A stretch of 64,000 bases of DNA, from positions 124,001 through 188,000 of the forward strand of contig FOBR01000006.1 of assembly GCA_900109895.1 (NCBI GenBank), read 5' to 3'. Shown here one piece after another: positions 1 through 8,565 of the stretch. Source of the stretch: a bacterium A37T11 (GTDB lineage Bacteria; Bacteroidota; Bacteroidia; Sphingobacteriales; Sphingobacteriaceae). How positions within the stretch are numbered: the first letter of the stretch is position 1; each line of letters opens with the position of its first letter. The position numbers and the translations under genes were made by a program. The notes beneath the pieces are model-generated. The model searched no databases. It was not told the DNA's origin and saw only the letters and a list, made by a program, of their open reading frames with translations.

Positions 1-266
1 GTATTTGCATAATAAGAAGATTTAACCTCACGAGATACGCCTGTCCGAATATTATAAACTGCCTTTATATACAGCAAGTCCTGATCTTTGGGCAAAGAAT
101 ACGACACTTTAGCTTGCCCAGCTAGATTCTCAACAGTAACATTTGAAACCTGGCCCGGTGGATTTGTGCTACCCTCCAATGGACTTATTTTATCTTCATG
201 GCACCCTATAATACTGCAAATATTTAATAATAATATGATATTACCTATATTTTTAATTTTTTTCAT
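1..266 (-). CDS. DUF4959-type lipoprotein, 3' end outside window
   Basis: The gene starts at the ATG read leftward from 266 and runs off the left edge, so only the first 88 or so residues are seen. The N-terminus has a lipoprotein signal (hydrophobic IILLLNICSIIGC, lipobox cysteine near residue 22), followed by a region very like residues 20-80 of the complete lipoprotein at 7358-8545 (shared words such as VENL, YIKAVY or YVKAVY, REVKSSY or REAKASK). It lies 18 bp after the SusD gene in the same direction, so it is the third gene of this SusC-SusD block. By family it should be an outer-membrane, surface-exposed carbohydrate-binding accessory protein. The function of DUF4959 is not established; the assignment rests on similarity to its neighbour. 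Confidence 0.75.
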   Translation of the reverse strand, partial: MKKIKNIGNIILLLNICSIIGCHEDKISPLEGSTNPPGQVSNVTVENLAGQAKVSYSLPKDQDLLYIKAVYNIRTGVSREVKSSYYAN

Positions 267-284
267 GATTCTATAATCTTATAA

Positions 285-2222
285 TTACCATCCAGGGTTT
301 TGAACTAAATTAGTATTAACTGTCAATTCATCAATTCGTATGGGCCACAAATAATCTCGGGGAGCTATAAACTGTTGCTGGAAAATGGTCTTGAGCTGGT
401 AATATGCCGCTCCGTCTTTTTGATTAACATCCCATCCCGTAATGGGGGCATTCAGCATTTCTGCCGCTTTCTTCCACCGCCTTAAATCCCAAAACCGGCT
501 TCCTTCAAAAGCCATTTCTATGAGTCGTTCTCGATGGATAATCTCCCGCATGCCATCTTTAGTCGTAGGTTTTGCGGGATTGGTAGAATATTTTCTCCAA
601 GAATCTGTTACTGATTCAAGTCCAGCACGCTTCCGGATTAAGTTCAGATATTTATGTACATCATCTACTGGACCTGATGCTTCGTTTAAAGCTTCCACAT
701 ACATGAGATACACATCTGCTAAACGGACCTCAGGCCATGGGTACTCTCGTATCGTAGAATTTGCTGCAAAAGTAGATTCCCAGTTAACAACTTTTTTTGT
801 AAAATAACCCGTTTCAGAATACAGTCCCATCACTGAACCCGCACTAATCTGGCCCAATTTTGCCTTTACTGTATACGCATCGTAATCTCTGCGCGCCGGC
901 AGGTCAGACGTGAGCCATTTACCCCCATCAAAACCGATTGATGCATAAAAGCGGTTTTCCCTATCGAAATTAATGCGGGCAGTTTCATACCGAACCTCAA
1001 AATTTACACGTTCATCATTCGTTGCTATTCGAAGCTTTTTTATATCCCTAAAATCCAATAATTTATCTTCATTTATAGGCACACCATTAGACGAGTAAAA
1101 TTCCTGGACAATTTTTAACGGAGGAGCCAAAGATGCATAAGCAGAACTAGACCCCATAGTGGTTGTAAGTAAAGGCATACCAGCACGTTGCAAAGTATTT
1201 GCCCTACTATTAGACAGGCCCCAAATAATTTCGTCATTCCATCGTTCAGTCACCGCACCCCTGATACTCATCTGCGTCATGGTCGTATCTGACATTTCAA
1301 ACACCGGATTTAAATAATAGTATAATTTGTTTCCTGCAGCTTCGGCATCAGTAATAGCTTCTTTCGCAGCATCAGCTGCCTTTTGCCATTTGGAAGCATC
1401 ATAACTATCATTGAATAACTTTTCACCATCTTTGTTTTTAAAATCTGAATAGTCAGTATTCCCATTAAATAATGGGCTGGCAGCCAATAGTAACAGTCTA
1501 GTTTTAATGGCCCGGTTAATTGGCTTTGTGATACGGCCCAGTTCATCATTTCTATTATAGATCACGGCCGGTAAACCTTGGTAAGATTCATCCAATAATC
1601 CTGCTATATAATCCACGCATTCATCCACCGGACGCCTCAATATCCGCACATCTTCAGGCGGGGCTGCAATTGGAATGTTTTCTTTGATAAGCGGTATAGG
1701 TCCATACATTCGCAGCAATATGAAATGATAATAAGCTTTTAAAAATTTGACCTCAGCAATCCATCTGGTTCGTTTATCCAGCGGCAAATCCCTAACCTTA
1801 TCTGGATTTTCAACATTTTCCAAAAATATATTACAGTGCCGCAAAGCTTCAAAAAGATCTTTACCTTCACCCCGGCCATCCCAGTAATTGTCTGCAGGGT
1901 TACTTGTATTTTGTAAACCCCTCGCAATGGTCGTCCAATTAGCAGCCTGAAAATATTGCCTAAAATTAGGTATCCATATTTCATCGCCTGCTAATAACCC
2001 AACATTACCTTGTGTTGTTCCATCGCTTGGAATATAACTATAACAGGTGAACAAGTATTTCTCAGCTTCTACTGTATTAGCAAAAGCATGATCAATCGTA
2101 GCCACATTGTCTGGAACCACATTGAGCGTATTGCTGCAGGAAGAAAAATAAAATAGTCCCACCCCCAATAGGAGGATATTAGCAAGCGTTCTTTTCTGTA
2201 GAATGCGCTTTATTACTTTCAT
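285..2222 (-). CDS. SusD/RagB-family outer-membrane lipoprotein
   Basis: Surface lipoprotein expected to bind glycan and cap the SusC channel encoded just upstream. The start is placed at the ATG at 2222 (MKVIKRI...) because it gives a clean signal peptide ending in FYFSSC; an upstream in-frame start at 2246 would overlap the SusC stop. Mature protein opens with NTLNVVPDNVATIDHAF, which the paralogue at 8566-10455 repeats almost word for word. SusD hallmarks are present: an N-terminal TPR-like helical region with the word KAYYHFILLRMYGPIPL, and a C-terminal RxRAGL...RERLIEMAFEGSRFWDLRRW segment. Length (about 645 residues) is normal for the long SusD type. Substrate cannot be told from the sequence. 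Confidence 0.93.
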   Translation of the reverse strand: MKVIKRILQKRTLANILLLGVGLFYFSSCSNTLNVVPDNVATIDHAFANTVEAEKYLFTCYSYIPSDGTTQGNVGLLAGDEIWIPNFRQYFQAANWTTIARGLQNTSNPADNYWDGRGEGKDLFEALRHCNIFLENVENPDKVRDLPLDKRTRWIAEVKFLKAYYHFILLRMYGPIPLIKENIPIAAPPEDVRILRRPVDECVDYIAGLLDESYQGLPAVIYNRNDELGRITKPINRAIKTRLLLLAASPLFNGNTDYSDFKNKDGEKLFNDSYDASKWQKAADAAKEAITDAEAAGNKLYYYLNPVFEMSDTTMTQMSIRGAVTERWNDEIIWGLSNSRANTLQRAGMPLLTTTMGSSSAYASLAPPLKIVQEFYSSNGVPINEDKLLDFRDIKKLRIATNDERVNFEVRYETARINFDRENRFYASIGFDGGKWLTSDLPARRDYDAYTVKAKLGQISAGSVMGLYSETGYFTKKVVNWESTFAANSTIREYPWPEVRLADVYLMYVEALNEASGPVDDVHKYLNLIRKRAGLESVTDSWRKYSTNPAKPTTKDGMREIIHRERLIEMAFEGSRFWDLRRWKKAAEMLNAPITGWDVNQKDGAAYYQLKTIFQQQFIAPRDYLWPIRIDELTVNTNLVQNPGW

Positions 2223-2235
2223 GATACTGTTCTTT

Positions 2236-5200
2236 TTAAATTCCAAAATTTATCCCGATATTATAAACGCGCTGCACGGGATATCCAAGTCCATTACCTC
2301 CCATTTCCGGATCCCATGTTTTGAACTTACTCACAACAAATAAGTTACTAGCATTTGCATATATTCTGCAACTGTTCAATCCTATTCTTTTTAGCAGATT
2401 TCCGGAAGCACTATAGCCAATTTCTACATTTTTAAGACGTAGAAACGTTCCATCCCTCATCCACCAAGTTGATCTTTGGTTATTATTGTTATTTTGAATA
2501 CTACTAAGCCGCGGCCAAAAGGCATACAGATTTCTGTTATCTTCAGACCAGTGATTATCGGCAATTACCTTTAACAATCCATTAGGTTGGCTGGGTACCG
2601 GGTTTCTGTTTCCATCCAAACTAGGTGCAAATGGCGACATTGCTTCCGGGTCAATGAAAAAAGATGAACGGGCAGACCCCTGAAAAAACGCACTGATATC
2701 AAAATTTTTATAGCCAAAACTCCCACCAAATCCAAAAATTATTTCAGGTGTGGTCGGCAGGCCAATTGGCACCATGTCAGCCTGGTTAATTACTCCATCC
2801 CCATTCACATCCCTGAATTTAATATCTCCTGCGCCATATTCCGCTTCTTTACCCGACCCAAAATACTGTGTGGGTGAATTAGCAACTTCATTATCATCTA
2901 CAAAAAGGCGTTCTGCAATGTAACCCCATTCTTGCTTCGTTGCATATCCCACATGCGAACGATACCACTCCGTATTTGAATAAACAGGTTCATCATATAC
3001 AGTTGCTTTGTTTGCAGCATACGTAAAGTTAGCCCTTAGTTGCGTCCAGGTATTGTTCATGAATGACTTGTTATAATTCAAACCCACATCTATCCCTTTT
3101 GACTCTGCCTTACCTACATTTGCTGACATACTCGCTTGCAGCCCCATGGTTCCAGGGACATAGCTTCTGGTCATTAATATATTACTTCTTTTTTGTTGAT
3201 AAGCATCTACTGTCAATTCAACTCCATACATGGTCATATCCAGTCCTAGATTTAATTGTCTCGATTCTTCCCATCCTATTTCGTCATTTGCATAACGAGA
3301 TATGGATACACCAGGTCGGTAATAGTCCCAATTTGTTCCAAAGCTAGCACCAAAACCCGCATTATTTAAATTAACATCAGACATGTAAAAAAATCGATCA
3401 TCTTGGTTTCCAATAGCATCATTACCTACCAGTCCATAAGAAGCACGTAATTTTAAATTAGAAATCGCATCTTTCAAGGGCTTAAAAAAAGATTCATTGG
3501 ATATGATCCACCCTGTACCTATGGAGGGGAAGAAACCCCAGCGGTGGCTTTGAGCAAAGCGCTCAGAACCGTTGTACCCAAAATTAAATTCCATTAGATA
3601 CCGCGTGTCATACGTATAAGCAAAACGCCCTGAAACTCCTATATTGCGTTTTGGCAAAGATGCCTCTAATGACTCATTGGAATTATCGCTGAGCCTGTAA
3701 TAGCTTATAACTGAATTTTGCGTAATACCAATCAACATTCCGCTAACTTCATGCTTATCATTAAACTTTTGTGCATAATTAACTGCAAATTCGCCATAAT
3801 ACGTATTTGTCTGATTTTTATCACCCGCCTGATAATTTAAATATTCACGTCCGGTAACTCCGACTGATCCTGGGCTGCCATCGTTTAATGGAGTTAATGT
3901 GGTTACGCCGTCCAATTGATACGCCGTATAATAAAAAGGAACATATCTCCGTTGTGAAGCAAACCGGGCGTACCGCATTACATATGCCATACCCCTTGCT
4001 GATAAACCAGGTAAAATAAAACTAAAATCCTGTTTTACTTGAAGCTGCGCATTTATGGTTGAGGTGCTGTATCGTTGAAAACCAGAAACCATGTTTGCAT
4101 ATGGATTGGCGTATAGGGTGTTAGCAGAACCATTTACGAGTGAATTGCCAAACATTGGATGACTAGTAAATGGAGAAAGGGAGGCGGGATACATCACCGG
4201 AAAAGCCACTGGATTTGCTTTAACGACGGAATTGAATATTTCCTGACCACCACCTATTGGCCCAGTATAATCATCAAACTGGCCGTACATTCGCATAATC
4301 GCCTCGGTAGTACTAGTTAAATTCAACGTATTATTTGCACGTATGGAATAATTCTTCAGGTTTACATTATTATCAAAATTATTCATGTCATTGCCTTTTA
4401 ATACGCCGTGATCTACGTTATATGTTCCTGCAATGTAATATTTAGCTACCCTCCCGCCACCAGTAATGTTCATATTGGCCCGTTGGTTCATCGTATAATC
4501 CTTAATCATCAATTTCATCCAATCATTATTTGGATAATATAAAGGGTCGGCGCCTGCTTTAGTGTAGTCTATTTTAGCTTGTGAATAAGAAATCGGAGAG
4601 AGCGGATCTCTGGTCAAGGCTCCCTCATTCGCCAACTCCATAAAAGTTATATTATCAGCCATTTGAAAATTTTGGGTATTACCAGATATGGAATTTTCGA
4701 ACCTAAAATTAAATTTAGTTTTCTCATCCAACCCCAATTTGGTATTTACTAAGACAACTCCATTAGCCCCACGTGCACCATAAACCGCAGCGGCTGTAGC
4801 ATCTTTTAATACCGAAAAGTCAGCTATATCGTCAGGCTGTAACCGCGCAAGGTCTGTGCTGGAGGATTCAATCCCATCTATTAAAATAAGCGGGTCAACC
4901 TTTCCTGCACCAAATGATCCTAACCCACGCACAAAAAAACTGGCATTATCCTGGCCTGGCTCTCCACTACGCTGATAGGAGATCATCCCTGCTATTCGAC
5001 CAGCAAGCATTGTCGTCAAGTTGCTAGTAGGTCCCTTTAATTCTTTGACATTTATGGTGGTAATGGCACTCACCAAACTCTCTTTCTTCTGTTTACCATA
5101 ACCAACCACCACGATTTCATCCAAATCGTTTGATTCAATTTGCAATACCACATTGATGATCTGCTTTGTTTCAACAACTACTTCCTGTGTTTTGAAACCC

Positions 5201-5496
5201 ACATATGAAAAGACCAATGCTGCTTTTTGGTTAGCGACGGTTATTGTATACTCCCCGTCTGCATTTGTTTTAGTGGCGTTGCTTGTTCCTTTCTCTGTCA
5301 CTACAACCTCCCCCAGGGGCTTTTGGCCATCATAATCAGTAACGACCCCTTTTAAAGTTATCCGTTGTATTTGCGTGGACTCTCCCGCAAACTTTTTGTT
5401 GTTTAAATCCCAGGCCTTTCCGTATGCACTACCTGTTCCGGTCAAATAAAAACCTACGAAAAACGTAAGTAAAACAAAAGTTGGGCTTATTTTCAT
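2236..5496 (-). CDS. SusC/RagA-family TonB-dependent transporter
   Basis: Outer-membrane TonB-dependent importer that forms a complex with the SusD encoded immediately downstream. Start at 5496 (MKISPTFVLL...) is preferred over 5508 because a signal peptide begins there. Domain order: signal peptide (about 1-28), carboxypeptidase-regulatory-like domain (about 48-135, GVVTDYDGQKPLGEVVVTEK), plug domain with the SusC words DEIVVVGYGKQKKE and FSVLKDATAAAVYGARGANG (about 136-260), then a long beta-barrel. There is no STN signalling domain, unlike the transporters at 45 kb and 55 kb, so it is not expected to talk to a FecR/sigma pair. Close paralogue of the gene at 10467-13706. Confidence 0.95.
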   Translation of the reverse strand: MKISPTFVLLTFFVGFYLTGTGSAYGKAWDLNNKKFAGESTQIQRITLKGVVTDYDGQKPLGEVVVTEKGTSNATKTNADGEYTITVANQKAALVFSYVGFKTQEVVVETKQIINVVLQIESNDLDEIVVVGYGKQKKESLVSAITTINVKELKGPTSNLTTMLAGRIAGMISYQRSGEPGQDNASFFVRGLGSFGAGKVDPLILIDGIESSSTDLARLQPDDIADFSVLKDATAAAVYGARGANGVVLVNTKLGLDEKTKFNFRFENSISGNTQNFQMADNITFMELANEGALTRDPLSPISYSQAKIDYTKAGADPLYYPNNDWMKLMIKDYTMNQRANMNITGGGRVAKYYIAGTYNVDHGVLKGNDMNNFDNNVNLKNYSIRANNTLNLTSTTEAIMRMYGQFDDYTGPIGGGQEIFNSVVKANPVAFPVMYPASLSPFTSHPMFGNSLVNGSANTLYANPYANMVSGFQRYSTSTINAQLQVKQDFSFILPGLSARGMAYVMRYARFASQRRYVPFYYTAYQLDGVTTLTPLNDGSPGSVGVTGREYLNYQAGDKNQTNTYYGEFAVNYAQKFNDKHEVSGMLIGITQNSVISYYRLSDNSNESLEASLPKRNIGVSGRFAYTYDTRYLMEFNFGYNGSERFAQSHRWGFFPSIGTGWIISNESFFKPLKDAISNLKLRASYGLVGNDAIGNQDDRFFYMSDVNLNNAGFGASFGTNWDYYRPGVSISRYANDEIGWEESRQLNLGLDMTMYGVELTVDAYQQKRSNILMTRSYVPGTMGLQASMSANVGKAESKGIDVGLNYNKSFMNNTWTQLRANFTYAANKATVYDEPVYSNTEWYRSHVGYATKQEWGYIAERLFVDDNEVANSPTQYFGSGKEAEYGAGDIKFRDVNGDGVINQADMVPIGLPTTPEIIFGFGGSFGYKNFDISAFFQGSARSSFFIDPEAMSPFAPSLDGNRNPVPSQPNGLLKVIADNHWSEDNRNLYAFWPRLSSIQNNNNNQRSTWWMRDGTFLRLKNVEIGYSASGNLLKRIGLNSCRIYANASNLFVVSKFKTWDPEMGGNGLGYPVQRVYNIGINFGI

Positions 5497-5915
5497 TGCA
5501 TAATACATTATTAGTTATTTAAAATCATAATTTAATGTCGTTCCTAAAAAACATTTTAAGAGCTATTCATAATAAAAGGATAATTTAAACGATTTAGCCT
5601 ACCTTTAAGCTTAGCTATTACATTTTAGCAAACAACAAAACATCTGTCTATTGTCTTTTAAATGGTTTTATATTGTATAAATGGCTTATAATTTTCTCCT
5701 CATCTTACAATAAATAAAATAAATAAATTGGCCACTTCTTATTCATCCTAGTGAATATAAAGTTTAATTTGATTTTTTAATATCTTTTATGCTAGTTGTC
5801 ATAATTTAAATTTGGTTTTCAAAGGTAAATGCGTATACGTTAATCACTGTCATGTACTATGCTGTGCGGGACGGACGCCCTACCGATCAAAGGATTCAAC
5901 ACATAACTAAAGAAT
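5497..5915. other. Intergenic upstream of SusC, AT-rich
   Basis: No gene is supported in this stretch. It is AT-rich from 5497 to about 5830 and should hold the promoter of the SusC-SusD operon. At 5838-5879 two consecutive 21-bp segments begin with TAT and TAC, the same phase signature as the large array at 13898-14485, and they lead straight into the antitoxin relic. This suggests that the region is a worn copy of the DNA upstream of the other SusC block. Confidence 0.45.
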
Positions 5916-6010
5916 ACGCATGTTTTAAAAACAGCTACACTGAAGCTCAGCAGTGTATCCGCAATAATGGAATCTTACTTTAAGACCGTTACACGTCCCA
6001 CCAGGCCCTG
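5916..6010 (+). pseudogene. Relic of DUF6364-like antitoxin gene and its leader
   Basis: A decayed copy of the antitoxin locus at 14511-14700. Two blocks match in order and on the same strand. The leader block GCATGTTTTAAAAA (5918-5931) equals 14516-14529, and 5950-6006 aligns with about 14643-14696, including GGAATCTTACTTTAAGACCG without a mismatch. The start codon and N-terminal codons between the blocks have been deleted, and nothing downstream of the match is recognisable, so it cannot encode an antitoxin. It lies upstream of a minus-strand SusC gene exactly as the intact locus lies upstream of the paralogous SusC. Confidence 0.8.
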
Positions 6011-6150
6011 GTAGTAGATAAAATGAAAATAAATTTTTAGAAGCCGAAAAAATGAAGGAAAAGCGTGTTCAGTTCCATGCGGGGCGGCTCCCTTTTAATG
6101 GATTCTTGCAGTCACACATGCAGTTTATTGAAAACTTCATTTTGATAGAT

Positions 6151-7338
6151 TTAGGGTCTGGAAACTTTAAAATCAATCACAAAATTTCCAGGGGCACCAG
6201 TTATGTCTGGAGGTGTGGAAATTACTTTAATAGCTACGTAAATACCCCTATCTGCCGAATGCAGAAAAATGATATCATTAACTGCCAAGGAAGAAAGCCT
6301 GGTTGACTCCACTGCCGTTGAATTATCATAAGCAGCTATCATCTGACTTCGGTTTAATTCATCCAATCCATCATAAATCGAGAGCGCTGTTCCGTTCCTT
6401 TCTAACTTCAGTTTTGTCACATTTCTGACCGGCCAAGACGCTATTCCTGATTGCCATTCTGGGGTAAATGCTGAAAACCCTGTGCCGTCCATGGTAAAAA
6501 AGTTACCCCTTGATCCTCCGCCTAAGGCATAGCACATGTCAATATCTTTTCCAATGGGGGCAGGAACATCTTGGGAGAGGAATGTGCGGACAAACTTAAA
6601 ATCGACATATGCTGCATCTTTATAACCAGCACTACTAAAAGTTAAGGAGCTCTTTTTGGTTGCAACCATATCCAGCACTACAGGCTCGGTATAGAAATAC
6701 TCAAACGCATTGGAATCCGGTATATAAGCCGTTCTAACGCTAATTGGTTTATTAGGGTCTGCATCATGAAAAATAGTGATAGGCTTTAAGGGGGATATGA
6801 ATGTCTGTTGAATCCCGGCATTATCCGTATATTGAATTTCAGATCCAAACAGGGTCTCTAAGGAAGGAGCAGTATCCCACACAAGCGCTATGGAATCTGG
6901 AAACACGACACTATAGTTCAAGACTAGAGGCAGTATCGTGCTCTTAAAGTTGTCACCATATACGGTAGTACTCAATTCCATCGGAAGCGAATGGTTCCCC
7001 AATTTATCCCGTGTATAAGCATTGAACACATAATCTTGTTCTACCAAATTATCGATGATAATCGATTGTTTATCTAACGTATGATCTATGGTCAATATTA
7101 CTGAGTCAGTGCTACCCCAATGTACCACCAGGTCTTTGGCATCAACATCTTTAGGAGTAAGCAGTCCTATTTGTACGCGCTTGTTTCCCGGTTTTACCCA
7201 AATCGAATCAGGCTTTCCTACATACGTTCTTTCAATGATGTAATCTTTATAATAATAGTCCATTTTTTTACAGGAAGCTATAAATATCATTCCCGCACAA
7301 AAAGCGTAACTAACTATGGAAATAATTTTACTTTTCAT
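6151..7338 (-). CDS. DUF4998-type lipoprotein
   Basis: Predicted lipoprotein of 395 residues (signal peptide ending near FIASCKK, lipobox cysteine at about residue 23). The N-terminal 200 residues read like DUF4998: RTYVGKPDSIWVKPGNKRVQIG, then paired immunoglobulin-like segments ending with TTVYGDNFKSTILP. The C-terminal half (from about 220) is an unassigned beta-rich region that may bind ligand. It is the last gene of the SusC-SusD-DUF4959-DUF4998 operon, 19 bp after the preceding stop, so it should be an accessory surface component of the same uptake system. The family has no proven biochemical role. Confidence 0.8.
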   Translation of the reverse strand: MKSKIISIVSYAFCAGMIFIASCKKMDYYYKDYIIERTYVGKPDSIWVKPGNKRVQIGLLTPKDVDAKDLVVHWGSTDSVILTIDHTLDKQSIIIDNLVEQDYVFNAYTRDKLGNHSLPMELSTTVYGDNFKSTILPLVLNYSVVFPDSIALVWDTAPSLETLFGSEIQYTDNAGIQQTFISPLKPITIFHDADPNKPISVRTAYIPDSNAFEYFYTEPVVLDMVATKKSSLTFSSAGYKDAAYVDFKFVRTFLSQDVPAPIGKDIDMCYALGGGSRGNFFTMDGTGFSAFTPEWQSGIASWPVRNVTKLKLERNGTALSIYDGLDELNRSQMIAAYDNSTAVESTRLSSLAVNDIIFLHSADRGIYVAIKVISTPPDITGAPGNFVIDFKVSRP

Positions 7339-7357
7339 AACATTTCTTTGCTAGATA

Positions 7358-8545
7358 TTACTTAATTTTTCTTCCCCAAAATTGTAATTCCGGATAATAA
7401 ACCTGCGTACGAGGCTCCCAAGTATTAAGTGCCTCGATACGTATATATCGTACGCCAGGAATTTCCAAATTAAAGTCGAAATCATTTCCTGCTTGGGCTG
7501 CTATTTTATCTTCATCTGTCAGGCCGGCATTACCGGTTGAGGCAGGTCTGCCTGATGGCCTCCAATTATCCCATTCACCCAGCAGGGTCCAAGTAGTATA
7601 ATCTAAATTAAGCGTAGCATTGCCCCAGATTCGTATATGTTTTGCATTGGCCGATTGATAATATAAGTTGCCGTTCTGAAAGTATTTAAACCTGCTTAGT
7701 TGATAGGTTTCCAACAGATCTATTGTAATGACTTTAGGGAATGGTGTGCCATCATTCAACGAATAATAGCCATCAGACCAAGAGAAATTTGCACCATCAA
7801 AGATACGTTTCAATCCATAGGCTGCTTGACCTAGTGCATCTCCCGGCAATATAATGGGATTAAAATTATTCTGTGTAAGCGGCAGCCTGATTTCTTCCCA
7901 AGGTTCAAAAGTAGCAGTTACTGTATCGCTAAAATTTTGCCATTGATCGCGGGTATAAACTCCAAACTGGGTTTCTACAGGATCAAGGCCTCTAAAATTA
8001 AAATTAAAACTTTGGTTTTCGGTAAAAAACACCTCCACGTCCACCCATTCTCCAGTAGTGGGATCTTTCTTAAGTACACCGATCATGAGCTTTGCGCTCG
8101 TGGCATTTGCTCCTTTGATCTTTCCCCCACCCCAATCAGGTTTGACATCCAATTCTGCGGCTACTTTCTGATAAGGTGGTGTGTCTGGATGCACAGAAAT
8201 ATAAACAGGATCGGACATTTGTTCATCTTCCCCTACAGTATACAGTGCCACGGTATATTCTTTGGACTCGGAAAACCCATCCACCATTAATTTATTGTCA
8301 TATTTGGAAGCCTTTGCCTCTCTTGTCAATCCTTCCTTAAGCGTATATACCGCTTTAACATAGGCAGTATGGCTGTCATCGGCAAGTTTATAGGAGATCG
8401 CTGCTGCTCCCGGCAGGTTTTCAACGCTATATTGTGCTAAAATACTAGGTGCTTCATCTGTAAAATGCGGACTATGCTTCTCTTCCTTGCAACCAATCAA
8501 CATGTCAAGACAGAAGAGGAAAATGGATAATTTTATAATTTTCAT
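7358..8545 (-). CDS. DUF4959/DUF5126/DUF5000 surface lipoprotein
   Basis: Lipoprotein with an apparent three-domain arrangement. Residues about 20-115 resemble DUF4959 (fibronectin-like; YVKAVYTLKEGLTREAKASK), about 120-225 DUF5126, and about 250-395 DUF5000, a discoidin-like carbohydrate-binding fold (FKYFQNGNLYYQSANAKHIRIWG, ending VRYIRIEALNTWEP). Start at 8545 (MKIIKLSIFLF...) is chosen because it begins the lipoprotein signal with lipobox LIGC; an in-frame start at 8572 would overlap the SusD stop. Within a SusCD operon it should be a glycan-binding helper on the cell surface. The partial gene at 1-266 is its paralogue. Confidence 0.85.
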   Translation of the reverse strand: MKIIKLSIFLFCLDMLIGCKEEKHSPHFTDEAPSILAQYSVENLPGAAAISYKLADDSHTAYVKAVYTLKEGLTREAKASKYDNKLMVDGFSESKEYTVALYTVGEDEQMSDPVYISVHPDTPPYQKVAAELDVKPDWGGGKIKGANATSAKLMIGVLKKDPTTGEWVDVEVFFTENQSFNFNFRGLDPVETQFGVYTRDQWQNFSDTVTATFEPWEEIRLPLTQNNFNPIILPGDALGQAAYGLKRIFDGANFSWSDGYYSLNDGTPFPKVITIDLLETYQLSRFKYFQNGNLYYQSANAKHIRIWGNATLNLDYTTWTLLGEWDNWRPSGRPASTGNAGLTDEDKIAAQAGNDFDFNLEIPGVRYIRIEALNTWEPRTQVYYPELQFWGRKIK

Positions 8546-8565
8546 AATGCTGTTATTAATGATAA

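Noticed and set aside
6052..6306. 84-residue plus-strand protein
   Set aside because: It lies mostly antisense to the end of the DUF4998 gene and has no promoter or family features.
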